Notes: generated by a model not told the origin, from the letters alone. DNA of 64,000 nucleotides from Plasmopara viticola (GCA_001695595.3 MBPM02000016.1:930001-994000), one strand, 5' to 3'. Shown: positions 21,993 to 34,247, counted from the first letter of the stretch. Numbers and translations: made by a program.

Positions 21993-24900
21993 AATTCAAA
22001 GTGGAAGATCGACAGCTAAATGTTACAAATTAATTGGAAACATTAGTCGTAAAAAGATTAAGCGGCTTGCCGGTAATTAAAAAGCCTTTCGGATTTGTAT
22101 ATTTACCGAGCTAAGAAATAGACCTTAAATGATTGCGATCATGAAATAGTCGCTTCTTTAAAATCAGTGGTAAACCCAAAGCACATAAATATTGTAATAA
22201 ATTAAAATGTACACATCGATTTAGGATTAGTAGACAATCGTTCGCAAAGAGAATATGCGCGCGCCTCCTTTGCTGTGAGATCCCAGCACACCTCGTAGCA
22301 GTTCGTATTCCTACGCTTACGTGGGTAGAATGGCGATTTGAGCCCTCGCAAAGGTTCTGAGATGAATGGTCACTCAGCATCTTGCACTTAGGAGGCATGC
22401 AGGACAATCTGAGGTCTTCCTGTGACAGATCGCATGTGTGCAATCGAATGCACCTAAAGGTTTGTTTGTCACTTTTATTAATAAAATTAGTTTGTGTTCT
22501 AAATTACTAGACTAGAATTTACGAGACTATATCCTTTCCGGTAAAACTCGATATCAGAAACCGGTACAGGGTGCCCAGGATCAGAAAAGAAAGCTCATTG
22601 TCGTTTAAAGATACACTTGTTTTGTTTACCGAGTACAGTTTCCGTTGCGTTGTGATACCCAAAAAGTGATTTCCATCGGTCTTGGACAATGTACCTAGAG
22701 TAAGGATAAGTCTCCTTCTTTTTCTGGAGGCGCATCATTAGATCCACCATTACCATTCTCTGAGGCTCCTTTTATTGAGAGCTGAGCAATTACCACAAAA
22801 GGTCGGCTTTACGTAGCAAAGATTTACATCCAACATGAGAAGGCTGAGTACTGTACATTACTCTCTTGTGTGGTAGACGCCAGTACTGCCATCACCCTAG
22901 CGCATCCAAAATGAGAAGCCTGAGAACAATCTATCACTCTAATTACAAAGCGTCAACTTGGTCAGAATGTTGACCAAACAGAAAGCAAAAAGGCTGATGG
23001 TAAGCGGGGTCATTGCATGACTTCCATGATAACGCCGAAAAGAATTGCTTCGGCTCCCACAGATGCCACCGCAAAAATTTTAGCCTCTGCGCCTTAGGCC
23101 GTGGCTATTTTTAAGACTGCATTTTAAAAAAAAATAAAAGGCTGGCCATCGGACATTGAAGCTGATAAATACATGACTAGCTTTTTGCCAGGTAAGACCA
23201 CAAAGAAGAGTCAGAGCGATATTAATATTTTATTCGTCGCTTGGTAATCAATTCCTGTACATCTCACATGCTAAGCAAGAGCTCGACCGTTTGAGCTATG
23301 CCGTCACTTTCCAATTAACCACCAACTTTGCAAGTCAAATTTGTTGGGAGTACTCTGGCCGCCTTTTTTGCTCTTCGCTCTATTGCAAAATACAGTGGCC
23401 CCAAGTATTCAGTCATGCCTTCGTTAACAAGTTTCGAATGCAAAGATGCTGCCAAGTACGCCATTATTGTTACTGCAAGCGAAACTTTAACGGACTATTT
23501 ATTGAAAAGTGAGTTACCTCAAGCATCAAGTTCGACCGATGACGCGCTCATGATCCCGTCATCCAAAGTTAAGGCTTTGATTTCGAAGATGCTCTGAAAG
23601 TGTCTGCTAGCCAAGACAATAAATCAATGCTCTCCTCTTAGCCATGCGTCAGCAATATTCTTCCCCATTAATTGAAAATACGCGTTCAACCATGACGAGC
23701 TTACTTTTCCAGCATGAAGCGATTTGTCGGAGCAAAAAGGGATCACGCTGAGAGTCGCTGCATGGAAAGCTTAAAGCAAGTCGCCTGTGAGTTGATAGTC
23801 AGTATGCATTCGGTAAGGACTGGTCATTTATCGCATTTTTCATGGACTAAGCCCGACCATATAACTTGTTTTAGTACGTTGTAGTAATTGACACCAAGCG
23901 CATGATTGCAAAAACGCCGCTACAAAAGGTTAAGGCATCGCTACCAGGCAAGCATCACGGCAACGTCGCCGTTGAACATGTATACAGCAGGCCAGATAAT
24001 ATAGATAAAAAATGTATAGAAGTGAAGATTTAAAAAACCTGCACCGCACTTGAATGCACACTTCCAATATTTGTCCTTTCTGATAGAGTCACCGCCGAGT
24101 AAGCCTGTGAAAGCTCCTGCTGCATCCGTTAAGCACCATACAAAGCAACTATTTTCACATTCGGGCCGATGATCTCACTGCAGCGTGCATTAAAAGGGTA
24201 AAAAAATAGTGTGATAGAAATCTTCATCGAGAGGATCAGCATGCTTCGACGTCCAAATGTAATCATCTTGCGATTCTTTTGAGCTGCACTGACGATTTTT
24301 TGTCGATTGCAACGTTAGACTGAAGCAACCGATTATGGTTTTTACGAACAGGGATGTTTGGCCGATTTAATGAACCCCCTGAACAGCAAAAGATGCAGCC
24401 GTCGATTGCTGACTCCTCAAATCTACTTTTGTAAAAATAGCCGCGATCACTTGACGGAATCGCGACTGTTACCTTATTTTCAAATTCTCTTCCTGATTGT
24501 TTAAATCATTGGTTGAGCATTTGCCTAACAAGCCGACATCGTAAAGCACAGGTCAAGTCTCCAAGATTGGAAATGATTGGTACTCCGACCCTTGACAATT
24601 TGTGTGATAACGTAACATGCATATAAAAACAGTTGATGGTTAGTCTGCCAGTTGATACAGCGGATCTAACCTCTCAAATATGACTAGTAGCCAGTCTTAA
24701 AGTGTCTTCTATAGCTCCATCTAGTAAAGCGATACTGTTGAGCATGTGCGAACATAACTGCGTCGACTGCGCGCTCATGAGCGATGTTGGCTTTTATCGA
24801 CTGACTTGAGTAACTTGTAGCATGTCAGCGAACAAAAAAAGCCGGGAGCCGTTACCACGAGGCCGTATTTCTTCCTTATCGAGCAGATACGATTAACGGA

Positions 24901-27111
24901 TAGTGACACTTCGCTAATGTAATGTTATAGTAGTGCTCATTGTAAGATCATATACAAGCAAAGATTAACAAACGCATACTGGCTTTAGGTCAAAGCTTAA
25001 AAATATGCACATGAGAATTGAGCTTTGTATATTGTGCGCTACCAAATAAAGCCGCCTTATTTTCAGCGTCTCATCACCATCAAACATAGATACGCTATGA
25101 GAGCTGCATCACCGTAAAGTTCAAAGACAATGTATGTGTAGAAAACATTGAGCTGTAATTTTTTTAAGATCTGGAAGTGATAGTAATGTCAGTGCGTAAC
25201 CTAATCAAGTAAAACTTTACTTGGATTAAAGCCGCATATGCTCTACAATCATCTAGAATAAATTGACCAGATCATGTGTCGTTGTGATGTGTGGGTTGCA
25301 AACGATTATCTCCAAGTAATGCATAAGGAGGCGCATAACTCATCAACTCACGCGTACCAAAACGTAGTCAAACAAAACCGGGATTTGAATGTCTAAAAAT
25401 TGTCTGCCCTGACGTTGTAGGCAAATTCTAGCATCTTCTCGGCGTTTACAGTTAAGCTACACTTCTTGCTGTTGGCCTTTACAGCGCTGGGTCACGAGCT
25501 GAGCTTATCTCGAGGTGTCTAATATTCGCTGCAGAAGAAGTGCTAGCAAGATCATAGTGCTGCAGCCCAAAATTCACCAAGGCTGGTGCACAGGCAGACA
25601 ACGTCGGATTTTGCCCTAACAAATCTCCTCGCTTCACTCTTACATCGACTTAACTAAAGCTGCCTTTGCAAGTGGGGGGAATGTTAGCATTGTTCTTTTG
25701 TAATCAACACTTGAAAAGGTGTTTTTGCTCGCTGAAGTCTCGTGTGGTGTAAAATACTCTTGATCGTGCTCGGTAGTACCTACCTACTATGGGACAAACA
25801 CTACGGCTCTTGGTAATGTGCGTTTTTCATGGAGAGGATATCAAAGATAGCCTCTCAGTCAACCAAAGCCGGCTTGGCAGGTACAAACAAGTTATTTGAC
25901 CAAAAATTGAGCACGAGGCGCTCCCGTATTCTTTTAAAATGACACTTCGTTCGTCTAACTTTTATTGTGATCGGCTTAGTCTTGCTGTGCACCGACGTTG
26001 GAATGGAGAATGAGCTCGGAATCTGTAATATGTGAAGTAGTGAGCATGGGTAACGTGGTTTGTGCAGGATATCAGCCAAAGGTCCATTTGCAAAGCTCAA
26101 TGTGACCGTACATGACACAGGCTAGGGAGCAGGGTTGAATTTTGTCGGAAAACAAAACGTGAAACAACAAGCCCAAGTCTTAGCCAATCAGTAGTTTTTT
26201 TTTATTAGCCAATCACGTAAATGGAGGATGGATAATGAAATGGATAAAGCGGCTCAAGAGTACATACTTTTATATGACATTTTATTCCATGGTGTAATTA
26301 AACAGCAGGCTCAGCAGACGTCCATGTTTGCTCATGGATATAGTAAGTTGGGACCACATGAAGTGCGATTCATTATTAGCAAAAGTTCATGCGCCGTCGA
26401 ATCGTGGTTATGTACTGTACCGCAACGGTAAGATTGCTTGCTAGACGTGCACGATTCGCTTGGTGTGTTCTGTGAGGACGTCTTGAGCACATCTCAGCCG
26501 CGTTGCTGTTTGCATTGTAATGAGGGCATGATTTTCAATTTTTCGGAATCAAAAAAGTGCTTCGACGGTGTCGGGGAAGAAAAGGCTATAACTACGTGCT
26601 TTTATATGCTTGTACTTGTCTGGGGGTTGCTGGCTCTGGATAAAATGTGCGCGAAATCCTGCAAGGTCATGATTTGCTACTACTTGCCAACGATGGAGTA
26701 AGCGCGAAACCCTACTAGGCCATGAATGGCCGCCATATAAACTGATGGGCTCGCTGTCGCATGTGAGAGTGAGAGGCGAGGAGAGTGTATAACGTGGACT
26801 CGGAGGGCGATAGAATTTCGAGAGGCACTGTTTGTGTGAGCTCGCAATGACAATCAAGTGCTTCGAGGAAGAAGTAGAGGCTGACGACTGCACGGCACTT
26901 TTGCTACCGCAATTGTTTCTTTTGAGGGTCGAAAACACCTTCCGACATAAGCAAGCAATAAATGTTACTGGCGAAAGGCAAAAAGGCAATCAAACTTCGA
27001 TGTAGACTAACATTTTCTCGGTCAAGCGTTCCAACAAGAAGATGGAGTCTATTTGATAGTACATGATTCGATTTAAATCGCTAAACTACTCTGAAGAATT
27101 CTCGATAACTC
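21993..27111. other. Gene-poor tract
   Basis: No supported gene in about 5 kb. A decayed plus-strand coding trace runs from about 22930 to 23600 (KILASAP; later AAFFALRSIAKYSG and SSSTDDALMIPSSKVKALI, ending in a stop near 23597), without a recognised family. Short frames at 26228-26701 (+) and 26549-26989 (-) overlap on opposite strands and are not convincing. Confidence 0.5.
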
Positions 27112-27954
27112 TTATAATGGCGCCAGAGAATTAAAATCCACTTCTTGGACAGCATCGACTGGAACAGTGATCACAGCGACCTCTTCAAGAACCACATTTC
27201 TCTCTCCGACACTTTTGTGGATAGTGTCCTCGACGTTCATTGTGTCAATAATAAAGTTAGATGTTGAAGTGGGAGCCGATGACTCTGAACTTAGCAGTGG
27301 TTGATCGTCATCCATCTCGGTAGCCGTCTGAGAGATGCGCCGCCGTTTGCTAACGCGCTGGCGTAAGCGCAGCAACCTCATATTGACATCCTCACTGTAC
27401 GATACCATTTCAATTCGCCTGAAGTCACGAAAGCACTCCACCCACTGGTCCACGTACATCGCAAAGACAAAGAGAGCAAGATACACCGACAAATGAATCA
27501 GAATCTCGGTGGAAATTGACATTTGATCTACTATTGGATCGACCATTCCCGGTAGCGTGTTTTCTCGCGTCAGAGTATCTGTATCGAATGGTTCTGAAGT
27601 TGATAGTCTCTCATGGCGGATGGCAGATGGCCACATTCCGCCGCAATTGCAATACAACGAAGTGCTGGTGACTCGGCATTCAGTAAAATATGGGCAGCAG
27701 CACGGCTGCGCATATGTAGAAGTACGAAGGTCTCCACAAAACACCCCGGGCGACGTGTTGTCCATGGCAATAGAGCAGTTGCCACTGTCTCGACACAGAG
27801 AGCAGCCTGCTGTGACACTGCCAACGTACAGCGATCGAAATGGTGTCACACTTGGTTCCTGTAGAAAATCAGCGGAAACGTTCGCATTAACTTGAGAAGC
27901 TCTGCATGCTGTACAGACGACCAAGCCTGCCGCTACGCGAAAAAGCTTGGGCAT
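27112..27954 (-). CDS. Orphan Cys-rich type I membrane protein with acidic dileucine tail
   Basis: Intronless, 280 aa from ATG 27954. Residues 1-24 are a signal peptide (MPKLFRVAAGLVVCTACRAS...). The ectodomain (~25-145) holds about a dozen Cys in a tight cluster (GCSLCRDSGNCS, VFCGD, PCCCPYFTEC, LYCNCGG), suggesting several disulphides. A membrane segment follows (ILIHLSVYLALFVFAMYV, ~152-170), then a ~110 aa cytosolic tail with a basic patch (RVSKRRR) and DDDQPLLSS, which fits the [DE]xxxL[LI] endosome/vacuole sorting signal. No family is recognised. Clean open frame, good signal peptide and ordered topology support a real gene. Its role is unknown; receptor or vacuolar membrane protein are both possible. 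Confidence 0.75.
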   Translation of the reverse strand: MPKLFRVAAGLVVCTACRASQVNANVSADFLQEPSVTPFRSLYVGSVTAGCSLCRDSGNCSIAMDNTSPGVFCGDLRTSTYAQPCCCPYFTECRVTSTSLYCNCGGMWPSAIRHERLSTSEPFDTDTLTRENTLPGMVDPIVDQMSISTEILIHLSVYLALFVFAMYVDQWVECFRDFRRIEMVSYSEDVNMRLLRLRQRVSKRRRISQTATEMDDDQPLLSSESSAPTSTSNFIIDTMNVEDTIHKSVGERNVVLEEVAVITVPVDAVQEVDFNSLAPL

Positions 27955-30250
27955 CTCAATTTGCGGAACACACAGTAACTAGGGTTTGCGTTGCATGTGA
28001 CAAACCAATGAACGTGAGCTAGTCGGTCCGAAGGCAGAGTAGGTACAACATTTTCTTAAGAACGACCATATGGATGATACTCGGATGAGATCTATTTTTT
28101 CCTAATGCTAAAACATTTTTTAAATATTAGTATAATGTCGTTGTTTCTATTATAATATTACTTAGAAGATTTAGCTCAATAAATGGACATTTTGTATCAT
28201 GATTTGCTATTCTTCTTGATGCCTGAAAATAATAATTTTTGTATATAGATATGATTCCTGTGCAAAAAAATTTCTTACTAACAGAATATAATTTATAGAT
28301 TATTTTAACTGTTATTATATTGCTCTAGAATATATATGTAGAATCGAATAATTACATTAGCTACTTTCTTGAATTATAATCGCACTGAGATTATATGGAT
28401 CTTCTCAAAAAAGGATTGTATTTTGTCCATTAATCGAAAAGCAATTTATTACCTCAGCGACAATATTTAGTTCAAGAATTAGGATGCACATTCTTAAGCT
28501 GAATATTAAGCTAAAGAATTAGAATGTACATTCTCAAGCTAAACAGGGCTAATCAATTAATCTTTCTTTACTAAGAAAAAGTATGATGGTCAACAGAATG
28601 GGCGGGATGTGCATTCTAATTCTTAGCTTATATTTTTCATTCACGATTCCATTTGCGTCTTTTTGATGATACTTAGAGCACAACTCATATTTCGCTATTA
28701 CAATGCGCGAAAAAGTCAAAGATCTTGTGCCTAAAAGAGTTAGTGTTTTGGGGCACGTACGCGCAGAAAGCCAAGATTAACAATTCTCTTCGTACCTAAA
28801 GGAAAGCAAAAACAATTAAAAAGATAAGAATCATTTTTAATATCAGTTATGTGTCACGATCATTGATTCGCAATAGCTTCCATGTTGTAAGACACAACTT
28901 AAACGTTGTTTCGAATATCAAGATAATGGCAGTCTCATCAGTCTAAGGACACCTGCTGTTGCAAATCTGTAGGAAAGACTTTTTCAAAAGACAATTGTGG
29001 TGCGCAAATTTTAAAATCAGTATCATTACCAACTAAAAAAGTGTTGTCCTTCTGTTAAATGTTCTGCACGCAAAAACCTCATATTGAATTTACTTAGCTA
29101 TAATGTTAACAGCGGCATAGGGCTTGCTGTCACGATGGTCAATAAGCTCCAGTCACAGTGTATATGAAAATGTTGACACTGGACGTACATTATTATTTTA
29201 GGTAAAGTTTGGCATACACGAAGAAGAGCTTGTGCACCATGCAACCGCATTAACAAATACCATAGATTGAAAATCCAGAAACTATATGACGACGAAAGAC
29301 CCATATTGAATGTTTATTTTAGCGTGTAGGCACGCAAATGTACATGTAAGGATGCCACTCGTATCAATCACACGATTTGTAATACCCTTGAGAATGGAAT
29401 CCAGGATTAGACCCACTTTCAGCGTAAGCACGTAACTGAGATGTACGTCGTGCAACTAATTTAATTTTTGAAGCTAACTATTGCGTACCACGACAATAGT
29501 CGTAAGCAAAGAAAGAAAGCGATTTCACTGACTTTCGAGCAAAAAAGGGACGGAAATGATTTGGAAAGCGAATTTCTCATTCCACACCGACAATCTGTGT
29601 CAGAGAGTCTAATGGCAAGTAATGTGTTGTGCAAGTTTCTAGAAAGCTTAATTCGGCTACCATACCGATAAAGAAATTAGTTCTTCGAAAGGATAAGCTC
29701 GAAACAATATGTCGAAGTGTAAAATGCACAGCACACTTACTTAGGCTAATATACTATCGACTCCTAGTGCAAGAGTGTGACATACCCTTGCTCTCAAGCA
29801 ACAACAAAAAAATGTGCTCTGGAAGTGGTTGGTAATGATTTTAAGAGAATTAAAGCACGCGTGCAACATATGATGGTCTGATGACGCAAATTACAGACCC
29901 CTTGACAGCTTTGAAAACATCTTTGTCCACAGTCGTGCGAAGTATAAAGAGGGACGGATAAAAGCACAATGTTAAAGAGCAATCTATGCTTGTAGTGCAC
30001 GCCCTTGAATACGCTTTACGCTTGTGCAGAAAAGTGTATCTTTTGCGCGAAGAAAAGTCTTACTTTGTTAAAACGCATTATAATTGAGCAGATTTTGCAC
30101 AGATCGAGTCGTTGTATTTTCGCCGTTTCTTCAGCCAAAAAGACTGCAGAAAGTCCGGCACCAATCTACACAAGTGAAGTAGAAACTGCTCGAAAGTGTA
30201 TCCAAACTTTTTAATAAAGATACAAAACAAATTCTAAGAAACTCTACCTT
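27955..30250. other. AT-rich intergenic DNA with small repeats
   Basis: No supported gene. It includes a very AT-rich stretch (about 28080-28460) and the repeat cluster at 28476-28635. Frames at 29098-30214 are short, overlap on both strands and carry nothing recognisable. Confidence 0.5.
28476..28635. repeat. Direct plus inverted repeat cluster (possible MITE/foldback remnant)
   Basis: GAATTAGGATGCACATTCTT (28476-28495, continuing AAGCT) is repeated as GAATTAGAATGTACATTCTC (28516-28535, continuing AAGCT), 40 bp apart. An inverted copy, GATGTGCATTCTAATTCTTA, lies at 28606-28625 and continues GCTTATATTT, pairing with 28501-28533. The arms could form a stem of about 30 bp with a loop of about 70 bp. 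No ORF and no clear target-site duplication were seen. Confidence 0.5.
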
Positions 30251-30301
30251 ATATGTCTCGCATTTGCACATTTAGCTGGCGATATCTCAAGATGTAATTT
30301 T

Positions 30302-30725
30302 CTAAAACACGGAAATCGCGCTGGTAAAAAGCATTAAACTGATCTCGCAGGCGTTGTTGCACATCCGCCAACACAAATTCGCGATGCAAAACAACAACAA
30401 ACTCCCCGACTGTCTTGCTGCTAATCTTTGCGCTGCAGCGCTGCGCAGTATACAGCCTAATGCTGCCAATATCTTATAACCTAATTCCTCCAACTTTAAC
30501 GCAACACATTTCGCAGCGAAATACTGATTTACTTGCTCGTAGAATATTTTTTTTGACTCTTCTGAGCGACCGCTGTACTTTAGCAGCTCTAATCCTTTTA
30601 TCCTGAACTCCGTTCTTGGTTTCTCTCGCTGCATTCTGTCGAACATCTCTTGCTGCCGTACCAGCAGTTTGATTATCGGTTGCATCAGTTTGGTATCTGG
30701 ATTCCACATCGACGCATACCCCCAA
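30302..30725 (-). pseudogene. Ty3/gypsy-type gag fossil
   Basis: The minus-strand frame reads IKLLVRQQEMFDRMQREK and EQVNQYFAAKCV, a typical gag capsid start. After a frame change it continues as REFVLADVQQRLRDQFNAFY. The latter matches KEFTLVDLQARLRDQLYALK in the gag of the right-hand gypsy element (62.7-63.1 kb) at most positions. No pol sequence was found next to it. It is a solitary, frameshifted gag piece. Confidence 0.6.
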
Positions 30726-30861
30726 TGAAGGATATTCTTAATCCTTAAAATTCTTTGGTATCTTTGTGCCTAAGTGCAACGTGCATTGCTTGTGAAGCTG
30801 ACCGAAGTATCGTCGTCTGAAAGAAAGAACACAATGATGAAATTTCTTTAAATACAAAAAA

Positions 30862-31450
30862 CTATTTTTTAAATTTTAAAGAAATTGCATCGTTTGCAAC
30901 ACAGCCTATAGATGGAAGCTGGGCTTTTGAATAAGCCAATAACTTGGTAGCTTTGAGCTCATTGAGATTTAGTAATTTGACTCCTGACAAAGCTTTCATT
31001 TGAATCGCATCTGCCGTGGAACGATGTCCAGTTAGACCGTCAATTATCTTTGCGGATATAGATTCACGCTCAGCCAAGCAGTCGTTCAAGGCTTCCAGAG
31101 ATCAATTTAGTATTGCATCTACATTCTTATCTTGCGTAGCTATGCCACCTGCGTTTAGAGATGCTCCGTAACCCAATTATTAAACAGTTTTACCCGATCC
31201 ATTTTAGTCGTACTTACTGCCTTTAAATTCCGATCCTCGCAGCTGGTGCTACACCTGTGGAGCTATATCATCCACTGTATCTTGAGCACCTATGATACCC
31301 GTTTGAGGATCTTTTCATTCGCAGTTATCGGCTCTAAGTCACCAAAACTCACTTAAAAAGCACTATCTAAAGCGTCTCCGCCAGCCAGTCCTGCCAGCAA
31401 AATTTGGCTACCTGCTGTGAAAGGTTTTTTGGCTGCCGTCTTGTCTGCCT
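30862..31450 (-). pseudogene. Unrecognised coding fossil upstream of the gag piece
   Basis: One minus-strand frame ends with a clean 75-codon stretch (SLEALNDCLAERESISAKII, then LLNLNELKATKLLAYSKAQL). Its upstream continuation (to about 31450) stays readable across several stops, with GASLNAGGIATQDKNVDAI and ILLAGLAGGDALDSAF. It may belong to the same retroelement as the gag fossil or to a separate gene. The family is not recognised. Confidence 0.3.
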
Positions 31451-32570
31451 TCGAGAGATGCAAGTACATTCGAATTCTTTCGTTTATATCTCGAAACGGT
31501 TAACTTGACCAGCCCTTCTTTTAAATGAACCGTATACACAGCAGGGGCAGCGGCATGACTAAACAAATCCTTGCTGTTAGAATTGGTGTCTTACATCTAT
31601 GACCTCTCCCCGCGACTTGATCCAGAGTACGTATTCTCTGACCAATGCACGTGTGCAGCCTTGAACACGGAGGCCAATTTTGGTGCAGAGCCTGTGTTTT
31701 ATGCCAGAGCAACCTCTTTGGAAGCAGGCTTGGCTATTTCCCGATCCAGGCCCTGCCTGTTTATTCATACGTACGTCTTCACGTATCAATGTCAAATAGA
31801 TAACGAACATCCCTCGTTTATTGGATGTGATCCTAGAGGTAATGTAATGAGAAGTTACTTTAAGCTGAGCTTTTGGTTCTCCTCCAACGCAGGTACCAAA
31901 TACAAAATGATACAAGTTTACATGCTGAAAATTCTCGAACATTACTGGAGAAGGATAGAATTCCTCGATTGCGTACTTAAAGTTAGCCTAGGATTAAAGC
32001 ACATCAACATCGTATTTAATGTTAGATTAGTCTCCAAGCTGCACTCTACTGCACATTACGAATTGGGATCGTTCACCAAAAGTTTGTATATCTTTCTGCT
32101 CGCCATGGTGCTGTGAGACGCCGTCACATGTAGCCATGGCGTGTTGTACGTGTAAGTCATAGCGTGACCTGGGTGCTAGCAACTTTTCGTTTCTATTTGG
32201 AAAACGCCGCTTAAGCTGTTTGGCGAAGCTTTACGCTGTAGCTGGGCACTAATTTGGTAAGTCGTGGTATTGGCAATACTTTGTGAAACCACGGAAATGA
32301 TCCTCACAAAGCCTTTAGATTTCAGAACCATATGTTTTCGTACGACAGTACCGCTTTCGACAAATTTCTCTGTCCCACAACGTTTCAATACGCGTATAAA
32401 TACTTACTGAACACTTGTGGCACTTTCGTAGCATTGTACGCTCTGTCCAATTTTCTGGCCTGCACTTCCCGTTTGTCTATCAATAAACGGACGTACGCAA
32501 CTTGAAACGTCAAGCTGAAACCCCAAACACACATCCCATCACAATAGCCAAGATTTCTAATTCTCTAACG

Positions 32571-34247
32571 ATGTCGCTAGCTGCCTCTACCGCTCTAGAC
32601 GCTGTTCATTTCCGCTCTCCCTCCCGGCTGCTTGAGTCGATTGTTTGCACGTCTGCACTAATGGCTCCGCGTACGTCACATCAGCGCAACATTGACGTGA
32701 TCAACAGCCTCGATGGCTATGACATTATCATCGTGTGCACATCCACACCGCACCAGGCGCAGTACTGGCAGAACCGTCTCATGGCCACGCGTGGCTCTAT
32801 TTCACCAAAGAATGCCAAGGTCATCGCCGTTTACGAAGACTGGGACGGTGGTGCTGGCAACGGCCTCGGCACGCTTTACGCCTACACTAAAGCCGTGGAT
32901 GCCGCCAAAGAGCTTTATGGCATTGATGTCCCAGCGCTGCTCTCGAAGGGGAGCATAAGCGTTGCGTTGTACCATACTGCTGGGAAGGGCACACGCCTCG
33001 CGCCACTTCCGGGAAGTGAGAACAATAACAAGTCTGGCGTTAAGTTGCCGGCGATGGTTGAGGTGAATGGAAAACATGTTCCCATGACGATCCTTGAGGC
33101 TGTCGTTAAGCAGACGGGCGTATATGCTTCAAGCCGCTGCGGACGTTTGTCTGTTTTTTGGGGCGACCAAGTTTTTATTCCGTCAGCTGAAGTCAAGTAT
33201 CAGGCTAAGCATCACATTGATATTCTAGCTGCGCTTGCTCCTATGCCCACAGAGAAAGAGTGGAAGGAGAAAGGACTCGAAAAGTACGGTTTAATTGCGG
33301 TCAATCAGCAAGACAATGCCGCCCAGGTCGATAAGGTCACTCACGAGACCGCCATCCGTCTATTGTCTTCTTTTGGGGAGATGAAGTCGGTCGGAACGAG
33401 TTTGGGGTCGTTCAGTGTGGACGCTGACATGCTCCAGGCTTTGCTGAGTGAGTTTGCCAAAGAGCTTTCTTTGAAATCCGACAAACTTGATAGTGACCCG
33501 CACTTTTGGATGCCGCTCACTCTCGAGCTTAACGCGTACACGGAGGTGATGGAGCAAAAGGGCGTTGACAAATCGGATTCGACTGCGCACTATCAGCGAA
33601 TGCAGAAGATGATGGCAAACTTCAAGGAGACTAGGACCCAAGAACTTGGACTTTTTGGTTGCGTAGATGTCGGTTGCGACGTGTACTGGTGGGACTATGG
33701 CCAATTGAAACTGTATCTCAAAAACAACAGATTGGTGACGAAACCGGGAGTTGAGGCGGACTGTTTGCGCTCGTTTCTTGGCATTAGCAACAATACGGAG
33801 CACAGTCAGATTGGCGAGCATGCCACTATCGACGGTGCCACTGTTTTAAATTGCGAAATTGGTCACGGTGATATCAGGCACAGCGTGCTGAGTGGCGTTT
33901 GTGCGAAAGAAGTGAATGCAAATGGATCGATTTTAATCAACGTGACAGCGCACTCGATCACGGCTCCCAACTGTGTGGTCTACAATGTCACTTCTAACGA
34001 AGTTGATGGATTATGCTTGGAGGAAGGCAGCGTGGTCGTAGGCGTGTTGTTGCCCAATGGCAAGAAGGTCGTCATGCGCTCAAGCATGGACGTTTGCGGT
34101 GGGAAGGCATGGAAAACTGTGTTGGAGGAGAATCAACACTCGTTTGAAAGGATCTATGAACTGAACGCTGATGCCAATGTGCAAAAGCTAGAGAAATTGA
34201 TCCAGGACGAGCATATTAGGATGCGAGAGATGGTATTGTCCTCCTAA
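32571..34247 (+). CDS. Sugar-1-phosphate nucleotidyltransferase-like protein with C-terminal beta-helix
   Basis: Intronless, 558 aa from ATG 32571 (MSLAASTALDAVHF); upstream in-frame sequence to 32502 has no ATG. The N-terminal part has DIIIVCTSTPHQAQYW and AGNGLGTLYAY (~residues 95-105). Next comes a nucleotide-binding loop, ALYHTAGKGTRLAPLPG (~132-148), then KSGVKLPAMVEVNG and RLSVFWGDQVF, where the Asp fits the metal-binding position. From ~410 the chain has the repetitive I-G-x-x-A-T-I-x-x-x-x-x-x-x-x-x-I texture of a left-handed beta-helix (IGEHATIDGATVLNCEIG). The layout recalls L-fucose-1-phosphate guanylyltransferase-type enzymes (GNG...TL followed by a HAGG-like loop), which make sugar nucleotides in the cytosol. 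The sugar and nucleotide cannot be assigned from sequence alone. Confidence 0.75.
   Translation: MSLAASTALDAVHFRSPSRLLESIVCTSALMAPRTSHQRNIDVINSLDGYDIIIVCTSTPHQAQYWQNRLMATRGSISPKNAKVIAVYEDWDGGAGNGLGTLYAYTKAVDAAKELYGIDVPALLSKGSISVALYHTAGKGTRLAPLPGSENNNKSGVKLPAMVEVNGKHVPMTILEAVVKQTGVYASSRCGRLSVFWGDQVFIPSAEVKYQAKHHIDILAALAPMPTEKEWKEKGLEKYGLIAVNQQDNAAQVDKVTHETAIRLLSSFGEMKSVGTSLGSFSVDADMLQALLSEFAKELSLKSDKLDSDPHFWMPLTLELNAYTEVMEQKGVDKSDSTAHYQRMQKMMANFKETRTQELGLFGCVDVGCDVYWWDYGQLKLYLKNNRLVTKPGVEADCLRSFLGISNNTEHSQIGEHATIDGATVLNCEIGHGDIRHSVLSGVCAKEVNANGSILINVTAHSITAPNCVVYNVTSNEVDGLCLEEGSVVVGVLLPNGKKVVMRSSMDVCGGKAWKTVLEENQHSFERIYELNADANVQKLEKLIQDEHIRMREMVLSS

Noticed and set aside
22111..22443. 110-codon minus-strand ORF
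   Set aside because: No signal peptide, domain or splice support; composition typical of chance frames.
27557..27895. 112-codon plus-strand ORF
   Set aside because: It is the antisense shadow of the Cys-rich membrane protein gene on the minus strand.
31571..32116. 181-codon plus-strand ORF as a gene
   Set aside because: It starts without an ATG, the opposite strand is also open over much of the same region, and no family features or splice joins were found.
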